The position numbers and the translations under genes were made by a program. DNA of 64,000 bases, from the NCBI RefSeq assembly GCF_000152845.1, contig NZ_CH902584.1:3699562-3763561 (forward strand), read 5' to 3'. The stretch's first letter is position 1. Every line of letters begins with the position of its first letter. The notes beneath the pieces are model-generated. The model was not told where the DNA came from, made no database searches, and was given only the letters and a program-made list of their open reading frames with translations. This document shows, piece after piece, positions 51,315 to 59,374 of the stretch. The DNA is from Roseovarius sp. 217. Its GTDB lineage: Bacteria > Pseudomonadota > Alphaproteobacteria > Rhodobacterales > Rhodobacteraceae.

Positions 51315-53218
51315 TCGGTGGGTTGGTCCTGCGTGGTCTCTTCGGCCTCAGTCCCTTCTTCCCCCGGTTCTTCGAGGCTTTCAAGCGCTGTTTGCTCATC
51401 TGGCACCGGCTCGGGCCGGATCAGGCGGAATTCGATGCGCCGGTTGGTCTCGCGGCCCGCTTCGGTCTCATTGTCGGCGATGGGGGTGCTCTCGCCGTAG
51501 CCCTTGGCGTCGATCGACGAGGTGAGCACCCGGCGCAGGCGCAATTCATCCAGCACGGCGCGGGCGCGGGCGAGGCTGAGCTGCTCGTTCATTTCTTCGC
51601 GGCCCTGGCTGTCGGTATGGCCACCGATCACCATGGGAATTTCGCCGCAGTCTTTGAGGATGTCGGCGATGTCATCCATGATCGCGGCACCCTGCGCGTC
51701 GATGGTGGCCGATCCCGGTTCGAAGTTGATCTTGCGGGTGGATTGGATCTCGGCGATCTGCGCCTCGCATTCGTCTGGCGTTGGCAGGCCTGCCACCGGA
51801 TCGAGCGCCTTTTTATAGGTCACGTCGATCGAGTATTTCTCGGCTCCGCCCAATTTGTCCGAGAGGAACTGGGCGATTTCGGCGCTGGCGCTTTTGCGGC
51901 CTGTGTTGCCTTGGACGCTGAGATTGTCGGGGGTGACAGTGACGACCCCGTTGGACAGATAAGACAGCACCTCGAGCCCGGTCAAAACGCGGATGGACCA
52001 GTCGCGCGGCAGGCCCTCGGCGACGCGGGCGGTCAGATGCACCGCATTGGACGAAAACCGCGCCTTGGCAAAGCTGCGCACGGTTTCGCGGCTGGTTTCG
52101 CTGCCGACGCGGCCACGAATCAGCACTTGGCCTTCGGGCGAGAGCGTGGCCACAAATTCAGGCGCGACGGGTTCTGCGGTATCGGGGGGCGGCGGCAGGG
52201 TCGCGGTCAGGGCGAAGACATCGGGCAGATCGGCCTCGAGCTTGCCTGCGACATCGTCAAAGTCGCTTTGCGGGGTGCCTTCGGGGGCGAGAAGGGCGAC
52301 ATCGGCATCCGAGAAGGTGATCGAGCCACCGCCGAGGTCGGCGAGGGCCGCAATCGCCAGTTCGGCGGCACGTGCCCATTGTGGCGAGGGCACGCCCATG
52401 CCAACCACACAATCGGTCCGCTTTTGCATGCCCGCCTTGCCGGCCGCGCGCAGGATACGGTCGCGCGCCTCGTCGGTATCGGCGGAGCAGGCATCGAACC
52501 GCGCGCCTGTCCCGTCGATCACGAAGCGCAGGGTAAAGGGCGTGATCACCGGTCGGGGCGCCGAGATGGCGAGCGCAAGGCGCACATCGTCCGGGGCGCT
52601 GCGGGCCAGCTCTGTCTCGATCTGGCGCTGCGCCTCGGGGCTGTCGACCATGGCCGTGATCTCAACGCGCTCAGCGCTCACCGAGATTTTGGTCCGGGGC
52701 AGTTTGCCCAGCGAGCGCACGGCAAAGCGCAGCGCATCGGGCCAGGTTTCGGGATAGGGATAATCGGCGGCGTCCAGCAGGTCGGCCACAGGCACGTCAT
52801 TGGTCGCAGAGGCGATATCCGCCAGAAGTTTGTCGCGGTCCGTGGCGGCGGGGACGAGGCCAATCAGAGAGATGCCGCTGTCATTCCGCAGGATTTCGAT
52901 GGCAAAGCGCGGCGGCGCGATATCGGCCGCATCCTGCACCAGCATCTGGTCGATCACCCGCGCGGCATCGACCACGGTGCCCGCGAGCGAAAGCGCCTTG
53001 AAGCGGGTCGCCTCGGAGGGGGCGGTGCCCGCGAGGAAAAGCTGGAGTCCGTCGCTGTCGACATCGGCCCAGACAAGACCCGCGCGGTCGAGCGTGTCAC
53101 GCACGGCACGGCGCGAGCTATCCTCGATGGCGCTGACGGCAAAGCCAGCGGCGACGACCGCAAGCACCGCTGCGCCGGCAAAAGTTCCTGCGATCGTGAA
53201 GGCGGATGATAAACGCAT
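51311..53218 (-). CDS. OmpA family protein with BON-like domains
   Basis: 635-residue envelope protein: an N-terminal membrane helix or signal (about 10-31), repeated BON-type domains (LAGTAPSEATRFKALSLAGTVVDAARVIDQM near 63-93; GRVGSETSRETVRSF near 360-380; and others), then an OmpA-like peptidoglycan-binding domain at the C-terminus (INFEPGSATID, GGHTDSQGREEMNEQLSLARARAV). A glutamate-rich tail follows. It probably bridges the membrane and peptidoglycan. The coiled-coil gene follows through ATGA. Confidence 0.9.
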   Translation of the reverse strand: MRLSSAFTIAGTFAGAAVLAVVAAGFAVSAIEDSSRRAVRDTLDRAGLVWADVDSDGLQLFLAGTAPSEATRFKALSLAGTVVDAARVIDQMLVQDAADIAPPRFAIEILRNDSGISLIGLVPAATDRDKLLADIASATNDVPVADLLDAADYPYPETWPDALRFAVRSLGKLPRTKISVSAERVEITAMVDSPEAQRQIETELARSAPDDVRLALAISAPRPVITPFTLRFVIDGTGARFDACSADTDEARDRILRAAGKAGMQKRTDCVVGMGVPSPQWARAAELAIAALADLGGGSITFSDADVALLAPEGTPQSDFDDVAGKLEADLPDVFALTATLPPPPDTAEPVAPEFVATLSPEGQVLIRGRVGSETSRETVRSFAKARFSSNAVHLTARVAEGLPRDWSIRVLTGLEVLSYLSNGVVTVTPDNLSVQGNTGRKSASAEIAQFLSDKLGGAEKYSIDVTYKKALDPVAGLPTPDECEAQIAEIQSTRKINFEPGSATIDAQGAAIMDDIADILKDCGEIPMVIGGHTDSQGREEMNEQLSLARARAVLDELRLRRVLTSSIDAKGYGESTPIADNETEAGRETNRRIEFRLIRPEPVPDEQTALESLEEPGEEGTEAEETTQDQPTE

Positions 53219-53280
53219 CGGGCAATGGCCAATTTATGAGTGCTGCCCACGTCTTTAGGCGTGCGGCGGGGTGAGTTCAA

Positions 53281-54246
53281 TCACAGCAAACAGGCAACGG
53301 CAAAAAACGGCACAGGCAAGAGGCCTGCGTCACGGTTCGAGCGAAAGAGTTGAAGCAACCGCGCGGTATCGTCAAGACGCAAGTGGCGCATCTGGCGCTG
53401 CATATGCCAACCCATCGCCCAAGGGCCGCAGAGCGCCAGAAGGAGTGCGGTCAGCCGCGCGTCAGGCACCGCAAGAATGACCGCCACGGCCATCAACGAC
53501 ACTGTCGCCACCAGAAACCAGCGCAGCCAGCGGGGCGAGTTGTCACCAAAGAGCCGCGCGGTGGATTTCACGCCGATCAGCGCATCGTCCTCGGCGTCTT
53601 GGTGGGCATAGATCGTGTCATAAAAGAGCGTCCAGGCGATGCCCGCGAAATAGAGGATCACCGCCGGGGCCTCCAGCTGCCCGGTGTGGGCGGTCCAGGC
53701 GAGGAGCGCGCCCCAGTTGAAGGCAAGGCCGAGAAAGACCTGCGGCCACCATGTAAAGCGTTTGGCAAAGGGATAGACCGCCACCGGCAGGAGCGACAGC
53801 ACGCCCAGGGCAACCGCGGCGGTGTTGAAGGTCAGGAGGATGGCAAAGGCGATCAGCGCCTGAGTCGCCATCCAGATCAGCGCGCCACGCACCGTGACCT
53901 GACCCGAGGGAATCGGGCGCGAGGCGGTGCGCGCCACGGACCCGTCGATATGCCGGTCGGTGATGTCATTCCAGGTGCAGCCCGCGCCGCGCATGAGAAA
54001 GGCCCCAAGCGCACAGCCTGTGAAGATCCAGAGATCATGCCAGCCCGCCTGCCCGTCCGAGAGCATGGCCAGTGTCAGCCCCCACCAGCAGGGCAAGAGC
54101 AGGAGCCATGTGCCGATGGGCCGGTCCGCGCGCGCCAGCCGCAGATAGGGGCGTGTGGCGGCAGGGGCGAGACGGTCCACCCAATTGCCAGCATAGGCAT
54201 CGGCCACCTGCCCCGTGGCCTCTGGCGTCTGGTTCTTTGCGGTCAT
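53281..54246 (-). CDS. ubiA: 4-hydroxybenzoate polyprenyltransferase
   Basis: Integral membrane prenyltransferase of 321 residues for ubiquinone synthesis. The first Asp-rich motif is WNDITDRHIDGSVARTASRPIPSG and the second YDTIYAHQDAEDDALIGVKS, the two magnesium-diphosphate sites of UbiA enzymes. About eight helices are predicted. rsmE starts 11 bases away on the other strand. Confidence 0.96.
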   Translation of the reverse strand: MTAKNQTPEATGQVADAYAGNWVDRLAPAATRPYLRLARADRPIGTWLLLLPCWWGLTLAMLSDGQAGWHDLWIFTGCALGAFLMRGAGCTWNDITDRHIDGSVARTASRPIPSGQVTVRGALIWMATQALIAFAILLTFNTAAVALGVLSLLPVAVYPFAKRFTWWPQVFLGLAFNWGALLAWTAHTGQLEAPAVILYFAGIAWTLFYDTIYAHQDAEDDALIGVKSTARLFGDNSPRWLRWFLVATVSLMAVAVILAVPDARLTALLLALCGPWAMGWHMQRQMRHLRLDDTARLLQLFRSNRDAGLLPVPFFAVACLL

Positions 54247-54257
54247 ATGTTGGCCCC

Positions 54258-54989
54258 ATGAAAGCAGCGAAGATCAGGCTTTATCTAGAGCACCCGTTGG
54301 GGGAAGGGCAAACCATTCCTCTGAGCCAGCCTCAGGCGCATTACCTCTTTGGGGTGATGCGGCAGGGCGTAGGCGATGCGGTTCTGGTGTTCAATGGTGA
54401 GGCCGGGGAATGGCGCGCCGAGGTGATCGAGGCGGGCAAGCGCGGGGGCATTTTGCAGATCGCGGAACAGACAGCACCGCAGCGTGATCCGCCCGACCTG
54501 TGGCTGATGTTCGCGCCGATCAAGAAGGCGCGCACCGATTTTATCGTCGAGAAAGCCGCTGAAATGGGGGCCGCCCGTATCATCCCGGTGCAAACCGAGT
54601 TTACAAATTCCGAGCGGATCAGACAGGATCGCTTGCAAGCGCATGCCGTCGAGGCCGCAGAGCAATGCGGCGGCACCTATGTGCCCGAGGTCAGCGATTT
54701 GCACCGGCTGGACCGGATGCTGGCGGATTGGCCGGAGGCGCGGCAGGTGATGTTCTGCGATGAGGCGCTGGCGGGGTGCGCGGAGGGGCTGGGCCGCGAT
54801 CTGCCCCGCGGCGCGCCTTGGGCCATTCTGATCGGCCCCGAGGGTGGGTTTTCGGAGGCCGAGCGCGCGCGTCTGGCCGCGCTGCCGCAGGCGCATGCCG
54901 TCAGCCTCGGGCCGCGTATCCTGCGCGCCGATACGGCGGCGGTGGCGGCGATGACGCTCTGGCAAAATAGCTTGGGGGACTGGACATGA
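54258..54989 (+). CDS. rsmE: 16S rRNA m3U1498 methyltransferase
   Basis: SPOUT-fold methyltransferase of 243 residues. Visible are the N-terminal PUA-like part (IRLYLEHPLGEGQTIPLSQPQAHYLFGVMR), KARTDFIVEKAAEMGAARIIPV and the knot region WAILIGPEGGFSEAERARL with LGPRILRADTAAVAAM. The ATG at 54258 is used; upstream in-frame sequence is antisense to ubiA. The following gene overlaps by 4 bases. Confidence 0.95.
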   Translation: MKAAKIRLYLEHPLGEGQTIPLSQPQAHYLFGVMRQGVGDAVLVFNGEAGEWRAEVIEAGKRGGILQIAEQTAPQRDPPDLWLMFAPIKKARTDFIVEKAAEMGAARIIPVQTEFTNSERIRQDRLQAHAVEAAEQCGGTYVPEVSDLHRLDRMLADWPEARQVMFCDEALAGCAEGLGRDLPRGAPWAILIGPEGGFSEAERARLAALPQAHAVSLGPRILRADTAAVAAMTLWQNSLGDWT

Positions 54990-55513
54990 GCTTTATGCGC
55001 GCCGAGGCACGCGCCGCCCTCTGGCGCTGGCGCGAGGTGGTGAGCGGGCTCGGGCTCACCGCGCTTGGGCTCTGGTGGGGGATTGGCAGCTACGGCCTCC
55101 TGCAATGGCTGGGCTATGCGCTCTTGATCCTTGCCGGGGCGGTTCTGCTGATGGGTCTGCAACGGGCGCGGTTTCGGGCGGGCGCGGGCGGTCCCGGCGT
55201 GGTGCAGGTGGATGAGGGACAGGTCGCCTATTTCGGGCCGCTGACGGGGGGCGTGGTGGCGATCCGCGATCTTGAGGCGCTGACGCTCGATCCGACGGGG
55301 CAGCCCGCGCATTGGGTGCTGAGCACGCAGGGCGCGCCCGCGCTGCATATCCCGCTGACCGCCGAAGGGGCGGAGGCGCTCTTTGACGCCTTTGCCGCCC
55401 TGCCCGGCCTGCGCACCGAGCATATGCTGGCACAGATGCGCCGCCTGCCCGATCACCCGACTGTGATCTGGCAGAAAACGCAAACCGCGGCCTCGCACCT
55501 TAGGCTGCATTGA
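54986..55513 (+). CDS. Small membrane protein of unknown function
   Basis: 175-residue protein with two predicted membrane helices (about 19-34 and 38-57) and a soluble C-terminal half (GGPGVVQVDEGQVAYFGPLTGG, IRDLEALTLDP, HWVLSTQGAPALHIPL) that looks like a beta-rich, PH-like domain. It overlaps rsmE by ATGA and precedes gshA by 63 bases. No named family recognised. Confidence 0.82.
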   Translation: MSFMRAEARAALWRWREVVSGLGLTALGLWWGIGSYGLLQWLGYALLILAGAVLLMGLQRARFRAGAGGPGVVQVDEGQVAYFGPLTGGVVAIRDLEALTLDPTGQPAHWVLSTQGAPALHIPLTAEGAEALFDAFAALPGLRTEHMLAQMRRLPDHPTVIWQKTQTAASHLRLH

Positions 55514-55576
55514 CAGTCCGAGCGTTTGACGCCAACTGTGTCGCCCGAGACAATGCCCTGATCAGGAGGCCCGAAC

Positions 55577-56947
55577 ATGTCCATCCCACAATCCGGCGGC
55601 GGGCCGATCGAACGCCATGAGCAACTGGCCGAATATCTGGCAAGTGGTTGCAAACCCAAGGAAGATTGGCGCATTGGCACCGAGCACGAGAAGTTCGGCT
55701 ATTGCAAGGACACGCAGCGCCCTATCCCCTATGAGGGACCGCGCAGTATTCTGGCGGTCCTCGAAGGGCTGCGCGATGGGCACGGCTGGGCCCCTGTGGA
55801 AGAGGGTGGCAAGCTCATCGGCTTGGAAAAGGACGGGGCCAATGTCAGCCTCGAGCCGGGCGGGCAACTGGAGTTGTCCGGCGCGCCGCTGGAGACAATT
55901 CATCAGACCTGCGACGAGGTGAACGACCACCTGCGCGAGGTCAAGGACATCGCCGACAAGGTGGGCGTGGGCTTTATCGGGCTCGGGGCTGCCCCGGTCT
56001 GGATGCATGACGACATGCCGCTGATGCCCAAGGGCCGGTACAAGCTGATGGACAGCTATATGCAGAAAGTCGGCACCATGGGCCGCACCATGATGCGCCG
56101 GACCTGCACCGTGCAGGTCAATCTCGATTTTGCCTCTGAGGCGGATATGGTGCAGAAACTGCGCGTGGCGCTGGCGTTGCAGCCGGTGGCGACCGCGCTT
56201 TTCGCCAATTCGCCGTTCTTCGAGGGCAAGCCCAATGGGCACAAGAGCTGGCGCGCGCGGGTCTGGCGCGATCTGGACCCGGCGCGCACCGGCATGTTGC
56301 CGTTTGTGTTCGAAGAGGGCTTTGGCTTTGAGGCCTATGCCGATTATGCGCTCGATGTGCCGATGTACTTTGTCTATCGCGATGGCAAGTATATTGATGC
56401 TCTGGGGCAGTCGTTCCGCGATTTCCTGCGGGGCGAATTGCCGGCCCTGCCCGGTGAAAAACCGACGCTCAGCGATTGGGCCGATCATCTGACCACCACC
56501 TTTCCCGAGGCGCGGATCAAGAAATTCATGGAGATGCGGGGGGCCGATGGCGGCCCGTGGCGCAGGCTCTGCGCACTGCCCGCCTTTTGGGTCGGCCTCA
56601 TGTATGACCAAGCCGCGCTCGATGCCGCTTGGGACATCTGCAAGGGCTGGGATGCCGAGACGCGCGATGCGCTGCGGGTGGCGGCCAGTGTGGACGGGTT
56701 GCAGGCGCGGGTGGGCGACATCCATATGCATGAACTGGCCCGCGCGGTGCTCAATATCTCTGAGGCCGGTCTGAAGGCGCGCGCGCGGTCGGGCGGTGGC
56801 GGCATGATCCCGGACGAGACGCATTTCCTCAATGCGCTGCGCGAGAGCGTCGAGACCGGCAAGACCCCGGCCGATGAATTGCTCGACCGCTACAACGGCG
56901 ATTGGAAGGGCGATCTGAGCCGGATTTACGCCGACTACAGCTACTGA
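55577..56947 (+). CDS. gshA: Glutamate-cysteine ligase, plant/proteobacterial type (GCS2)
   Basis: First step of glutathione synthesis, 456 residues. The N-terminal IGTEHEKFGY and the LEPGGQLELSGAPLETIHQTC substrate segments mark the GshA type shared by alphaproteobacteria and plants. TVQVNLDFASEADM and GRYKLMDSYMQ are further family blocks. It would supply glutathione for the GST, MAPEG and glyoxalase proteins in this window. An AGGAGG ribosome site is about 8 bases before the ATG. Confidence 0.96.
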   Translation: MSIPQSGGGPIERHEQLAEYLASGCKPKEDWRIGTEHEKFGYCKDTQRPIPYEGPRSILAVLEGLRDGHGWAPVEEGGKLIGLEKDGANVSLEPGGQLELSGAPLETIHQTCDEVNDHLREVKDIADKVGVGFIGLGAAPVWMHDDMPLMPKGRYKLMDSYMQKVGTMGRTMMRRTCTVQVNLDFASEADMVQKLRVALALQPVATALFANSPFFEGKPNGHKSWRARVWRDLDPARTGMLPFVFEEGFGFEAYADYALDVPMYFVYRDGKYIDALGQSFRDFLRGELPALPGEKPTLSDWADHLTTTFPEARIKKFMEMRGADGGPWRRLCALPAFWVGLMYDQAALDAAWDICKGWDAETRDALRVAASVDGLQARVGDIHMHELARAVLNISEAGLKARARSGGGGMIPDETHFLNALRESVETGKTPADELLDRYNGDWKGDLSRIYADYSY

Positions 56948-56955
56948 CAGGTGGA

Positions 56956-58179
56956 TCACGCCGGCAGGGCGCTGCCGGTCCGCGTCCGGGTGCGCAGCAG
57001 GATCAACACGATGATCCCGATGTTGAGGAAGTTCCACGCGATGCCGTTGAGAAACGCCATGTGATAGCTGCCGGTCAGATCATAGATCCAGCCCGTCATC
57101 CAGCCCCCTAACGCCATACCGGCGATGGTTGCCATCATCACAAAGCCCACGCGGCGTCCCGCCTCGGCACTGGGCATGTATTCCCGCACGATGACGGCAT
57201 AGCTGGGCACGATGCCGCCCTGCGCCAGTCCGAAGACGAGGCTCACAATATAGAGCGAGGTCAGACCACCCGAGGGCAGATAAAGGAACAGCGCCAGACA
57301 CTGCAGCGCCGAGCCGATCAAGAGCGTGCGCACGCCGCCCAAACGGTCGGCGAGCAGGCCTGAGACAATGCGCGAGGCGACGCCCCCCAAGAGCATGAGC
57401 GACAGCATCTGCGAGCCCACAGCGGGGCCGTAGCCCAGATCGACGCAATAGCTGACGATATGGACCTGCGGCATCGACATGGCCACGCAGCAACCAACCC
57501 CGGCGAGGCCCAAGAGCAGGGCCAGAGTGCGCGGCGAGAGGCCTGTGGCCCCGGCGCGGGCCGAAGAGAGGCTATCGGCATGGGCGCGCGCCGCAAGCGG
57601 CACCCGGCGGCGCAGGAGCAGGGCCAAGGGGATCACCCCCGCCACGGTCACCACGGCCAGCACCATATAGACCGCCCGCCACCCCTGCTCTGACAAGATC
57701 CCCGCAAGGATCACCGGCCAGATTGCGCCCGAGAGATAGTTGCCGCTGGCGGTGATCGCCACCGCGATGCCGCGTCGTTTGAGAAACCAGAGCGAGATGT
57801 CGGCGATGAGCGGGCCAAAGCTCGCGGCGGTGCCGAATCCGATGAGAAATTGCAGCGCCGACAGGATCAGCACCGTGGGGCTGATCGCGGCTAGCGCCGT
57901 GGCGCAGGAAATCAGGATCGCCGCGCCGATCAGGGCTGTTGTTACGCCGTAGCGGTCCACCACCCGGCCAATCCCGAGATTGCCCAGCGCAAAGCCGATC
58001 ATGGTCAAAGTATAGGGCATCGAGGCCGCCGCGCGGTCGACGCCAAACTCGGCCTGCATGGCGGGCATCACGACGATGATCGACCACATGCCGACATTGC
58101 CGATCGTGGCAATGGCCAGCGACACGGCAAGGCGTGTCCAAGCATAGCGGCTGTCGAGAAGGGCGGCGTCGGCGTTCAT
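56956..58179 (-). CDS. MFS transporter
   Basis: 407-residue carrier with 12 predicted helices. MFS hallmarks are the LGNLGIGRVVDRYGV loop between TM2 and TM3 (related to GxxxDRxGRR) and the equivalent GLLADRLGGVRTL loop after TM8. The C-terminal half resembles monocarboxylate/oxalate-formate-type carriers, but substrate is unknown. The ATG at 58179 (MNADAALLDSRYAW) is used; a GTG- or ATG-led extension to 58221 adds no typical sequence. Confidence 0.9.
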   Translation of the reverse strand: MNADAALLDSRYAWTRLAVSLAIATIGNVGMWSIIVVMPAMQAEFGVDRAAASMPYTLTMIGFALGNLGIGRVVDRYGVTTALIGAAILISCATALAAISPTVLILSALQFLIGFGTAASFGPLIADISLWFLKRRGIAVAITASGNYLSGAIWPVILAGILSEQGWRAVYMVLAVVTVAGVIPLALLLRRRVPLAARAHADSLSSARAGATGLSPRTLALLLGLAGVGCCVAMSMPQVHIVSYCVDLGYGPAVGSQMLSLMLLGGVASRIVSGLLADRLGGVRTLLIGSALQCLALFLYLPSGGLTSLYIVSLVFGLAQGGIVPSYAVIVREYMPSAEAGRRVGFVMMATIAGMALGGWMTGWIYDLTGSYHMAFLNGIAWNFLNIGIIVLILLRTRTRTGSALPA

Positions 58180-58232
58180 GGCGCGACGATAGGGCGGCGC
58201 GCAGACGCTTACCAGCCACAAAATCGCACGCG

Positions 58233-58270
58233 CCGGGGGACGCTGTCCCCCGGACCCCCCGGAGTATTTT
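58233..58270. terminator. Hairpin CCGGGGGAC-GCT-GTCCCCCGG plus GAGTATTTT tail
   Basis: A perfect 9-bp stem (58233-58253), then CCCCCCGGAGTATTTT. This word group is frequent between genes in Rhodobacterales, often as a terminator or a dispersed repeat. Here it sits upstream of the divergent MFS (minus) and isomerase (plus) genes, so it is not needed to stop either. It may be a dispersed element. Confidence 0.6.
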
Positions 58271-58384
58271 CAGCAGGGTGAATGCCACAGTTTCGCAGGG
58301 TTCATTTTGCCGCAAATCAGCATCCTCCGCTTGGCCCCGGGCGCATGACACGCTAACAGTTGGCGCAAAAGGAGGGCTGCGCCC

Positions 58385-59368
58385 ATGTCTACCGCCAAGA
58401 CCCATACCGAGGCTCACAGCGAGACCCCGAGTGAGATTGCCCGCGACGTCATCCGAATCGAGGCCGAGGCCCTGACCGCGATGGGGGCAGCCCTGCCCAG
58501 TGACTTTGACGCGGTTGTGGCGCGGCTGTTGGAGGTGCGGGGGCGGGTGATCGTCTCGGGCATGGGAAAGTCCGGTCATATCGCCGCCAAGATCGCCGCC
58601 ACCATGGCCAGCACCGGAACTCCGGCGCAATATGTCCATCCCGGCGAGGCCAGCCACGGCGATCTGGGGATGATCACCCGCGAGGATGCGGTGATCCTCA
58701 TGTCCAATTCCGGCGAGACCCGCGAGTTGGCCGATATCATCGCGCATTGCCGCCGGTTCGCGATTCCCTTGATTGCCATTACCAAGAAGGCCGAGAGCAC
58801 CCTGGGGCAGCAGGCGGATTTCCTGCTCACCCTGCCGAACGCGCCCGAAGCCTGTGCCATCGGCATGGCCCCCACCACGAGCACGACCTGCACGCTGGCA
58901 CTGGGCGATGCGCTGGCCGTGGCGATGATGCGGTTGCGCGGGTTCGAGCGCGAGAATTTTCTGGCGTTTCATCCCGGTGGCACCTTGGGCGCGCAGCTGT
59001 TGCGGGTGTCGTCGGTGATGCATCGCGGCGATGCCTTGCCGGTCGTGCGCGAGAGCACACCGATGGGGGAGACATTGCTGGAAATGACCGCCAAGGGCTT
59101 TGGTGTGGCGGCGGTGGTCGAGGATGGTCGGCTCTTGGCGGTGATCACCGATGGTGACTTGCGCCGGAACCTGTCGGACCTGATGGCGCGCACCGCCGGA
59201 GAGGTGGCAACCCGCAATCCCCGCAGCATTTTGCCGGATGCTCTCTTGTCAGAGGCTTTGGGGGTGATGAACACCAACAAGATCAGCGCATTGTTTGCCG
59301 TGGACGAGTCCGGGCAGCTTTGCGGGCTTGTGCATATCCATGATGCGCTCCGCGCCGGGGTGGCGTGA
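58385..59368 (+). CDS. kdsD: Arabinose-5-phosphate isomerase (KpsF/GutQ family)
   Basis: Interconverts ribulose-5-phosphate and arabinose-5-phosphate for KDO, a lipopolysaccharide sugar. The N-terminal SIS domain has GRVIVSGMGKSGHIAAKIAATMASTG, AQYVHPGEASHGDLGMI and FHPGGTLGAQLL. Two CBS domains follow (about 205-260 and 270-327). The 327-residue length is normal. Three alternative ATGs are not present near the start, which has AAAGGAGG upstream. Confidence 0.95.
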   Translation: MSTAKTHTEAHSETPSEIARDVIRIEAEALTAMGAALPSDFDAVVARLLEVRGRVIVSGMGKSGHIAAKIAATMASTGTPAQYVHPGEASHGDLGMITREDAVILMSNSGETRELADIIAHCRRFAIPLIAITKKAESTLGQQADFLLTLPNAPEACAIGMAPTTSTTCTLALGDALAVAMMRLRGFERENFLAFHPGGTLGAQLLRVSSVMHRGDALPVVRESTPMGETLLEMTAKGFGVAAVVEDGRLLAVITDGDLRRNLSDLMARTAGEVATRNPRSILPDALLSEALGVMNTNKISALFAVDESGQLCGLVHIHDALRAGVA

Positions 59369-59374
59369 CGTCGG

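Noticed and set aside
51323..53209. 628-codon plus-strand frame opposite the OmpA/BON gene
   Set aside because: Antisense shadow; the minus-strand protein has clear OmpA and BON motifs.
55562..57037. 491-codon minus-strand frame opposite gshA
   Set aside because: Antisense shadow that crosses the end of gshA and the MFS gene; no motif.
57572..59023. 483-codon minus-strand frame over the MFS and kdsD genes
   Set aside because: It crosses two well supported genes in different frames and has no family features.
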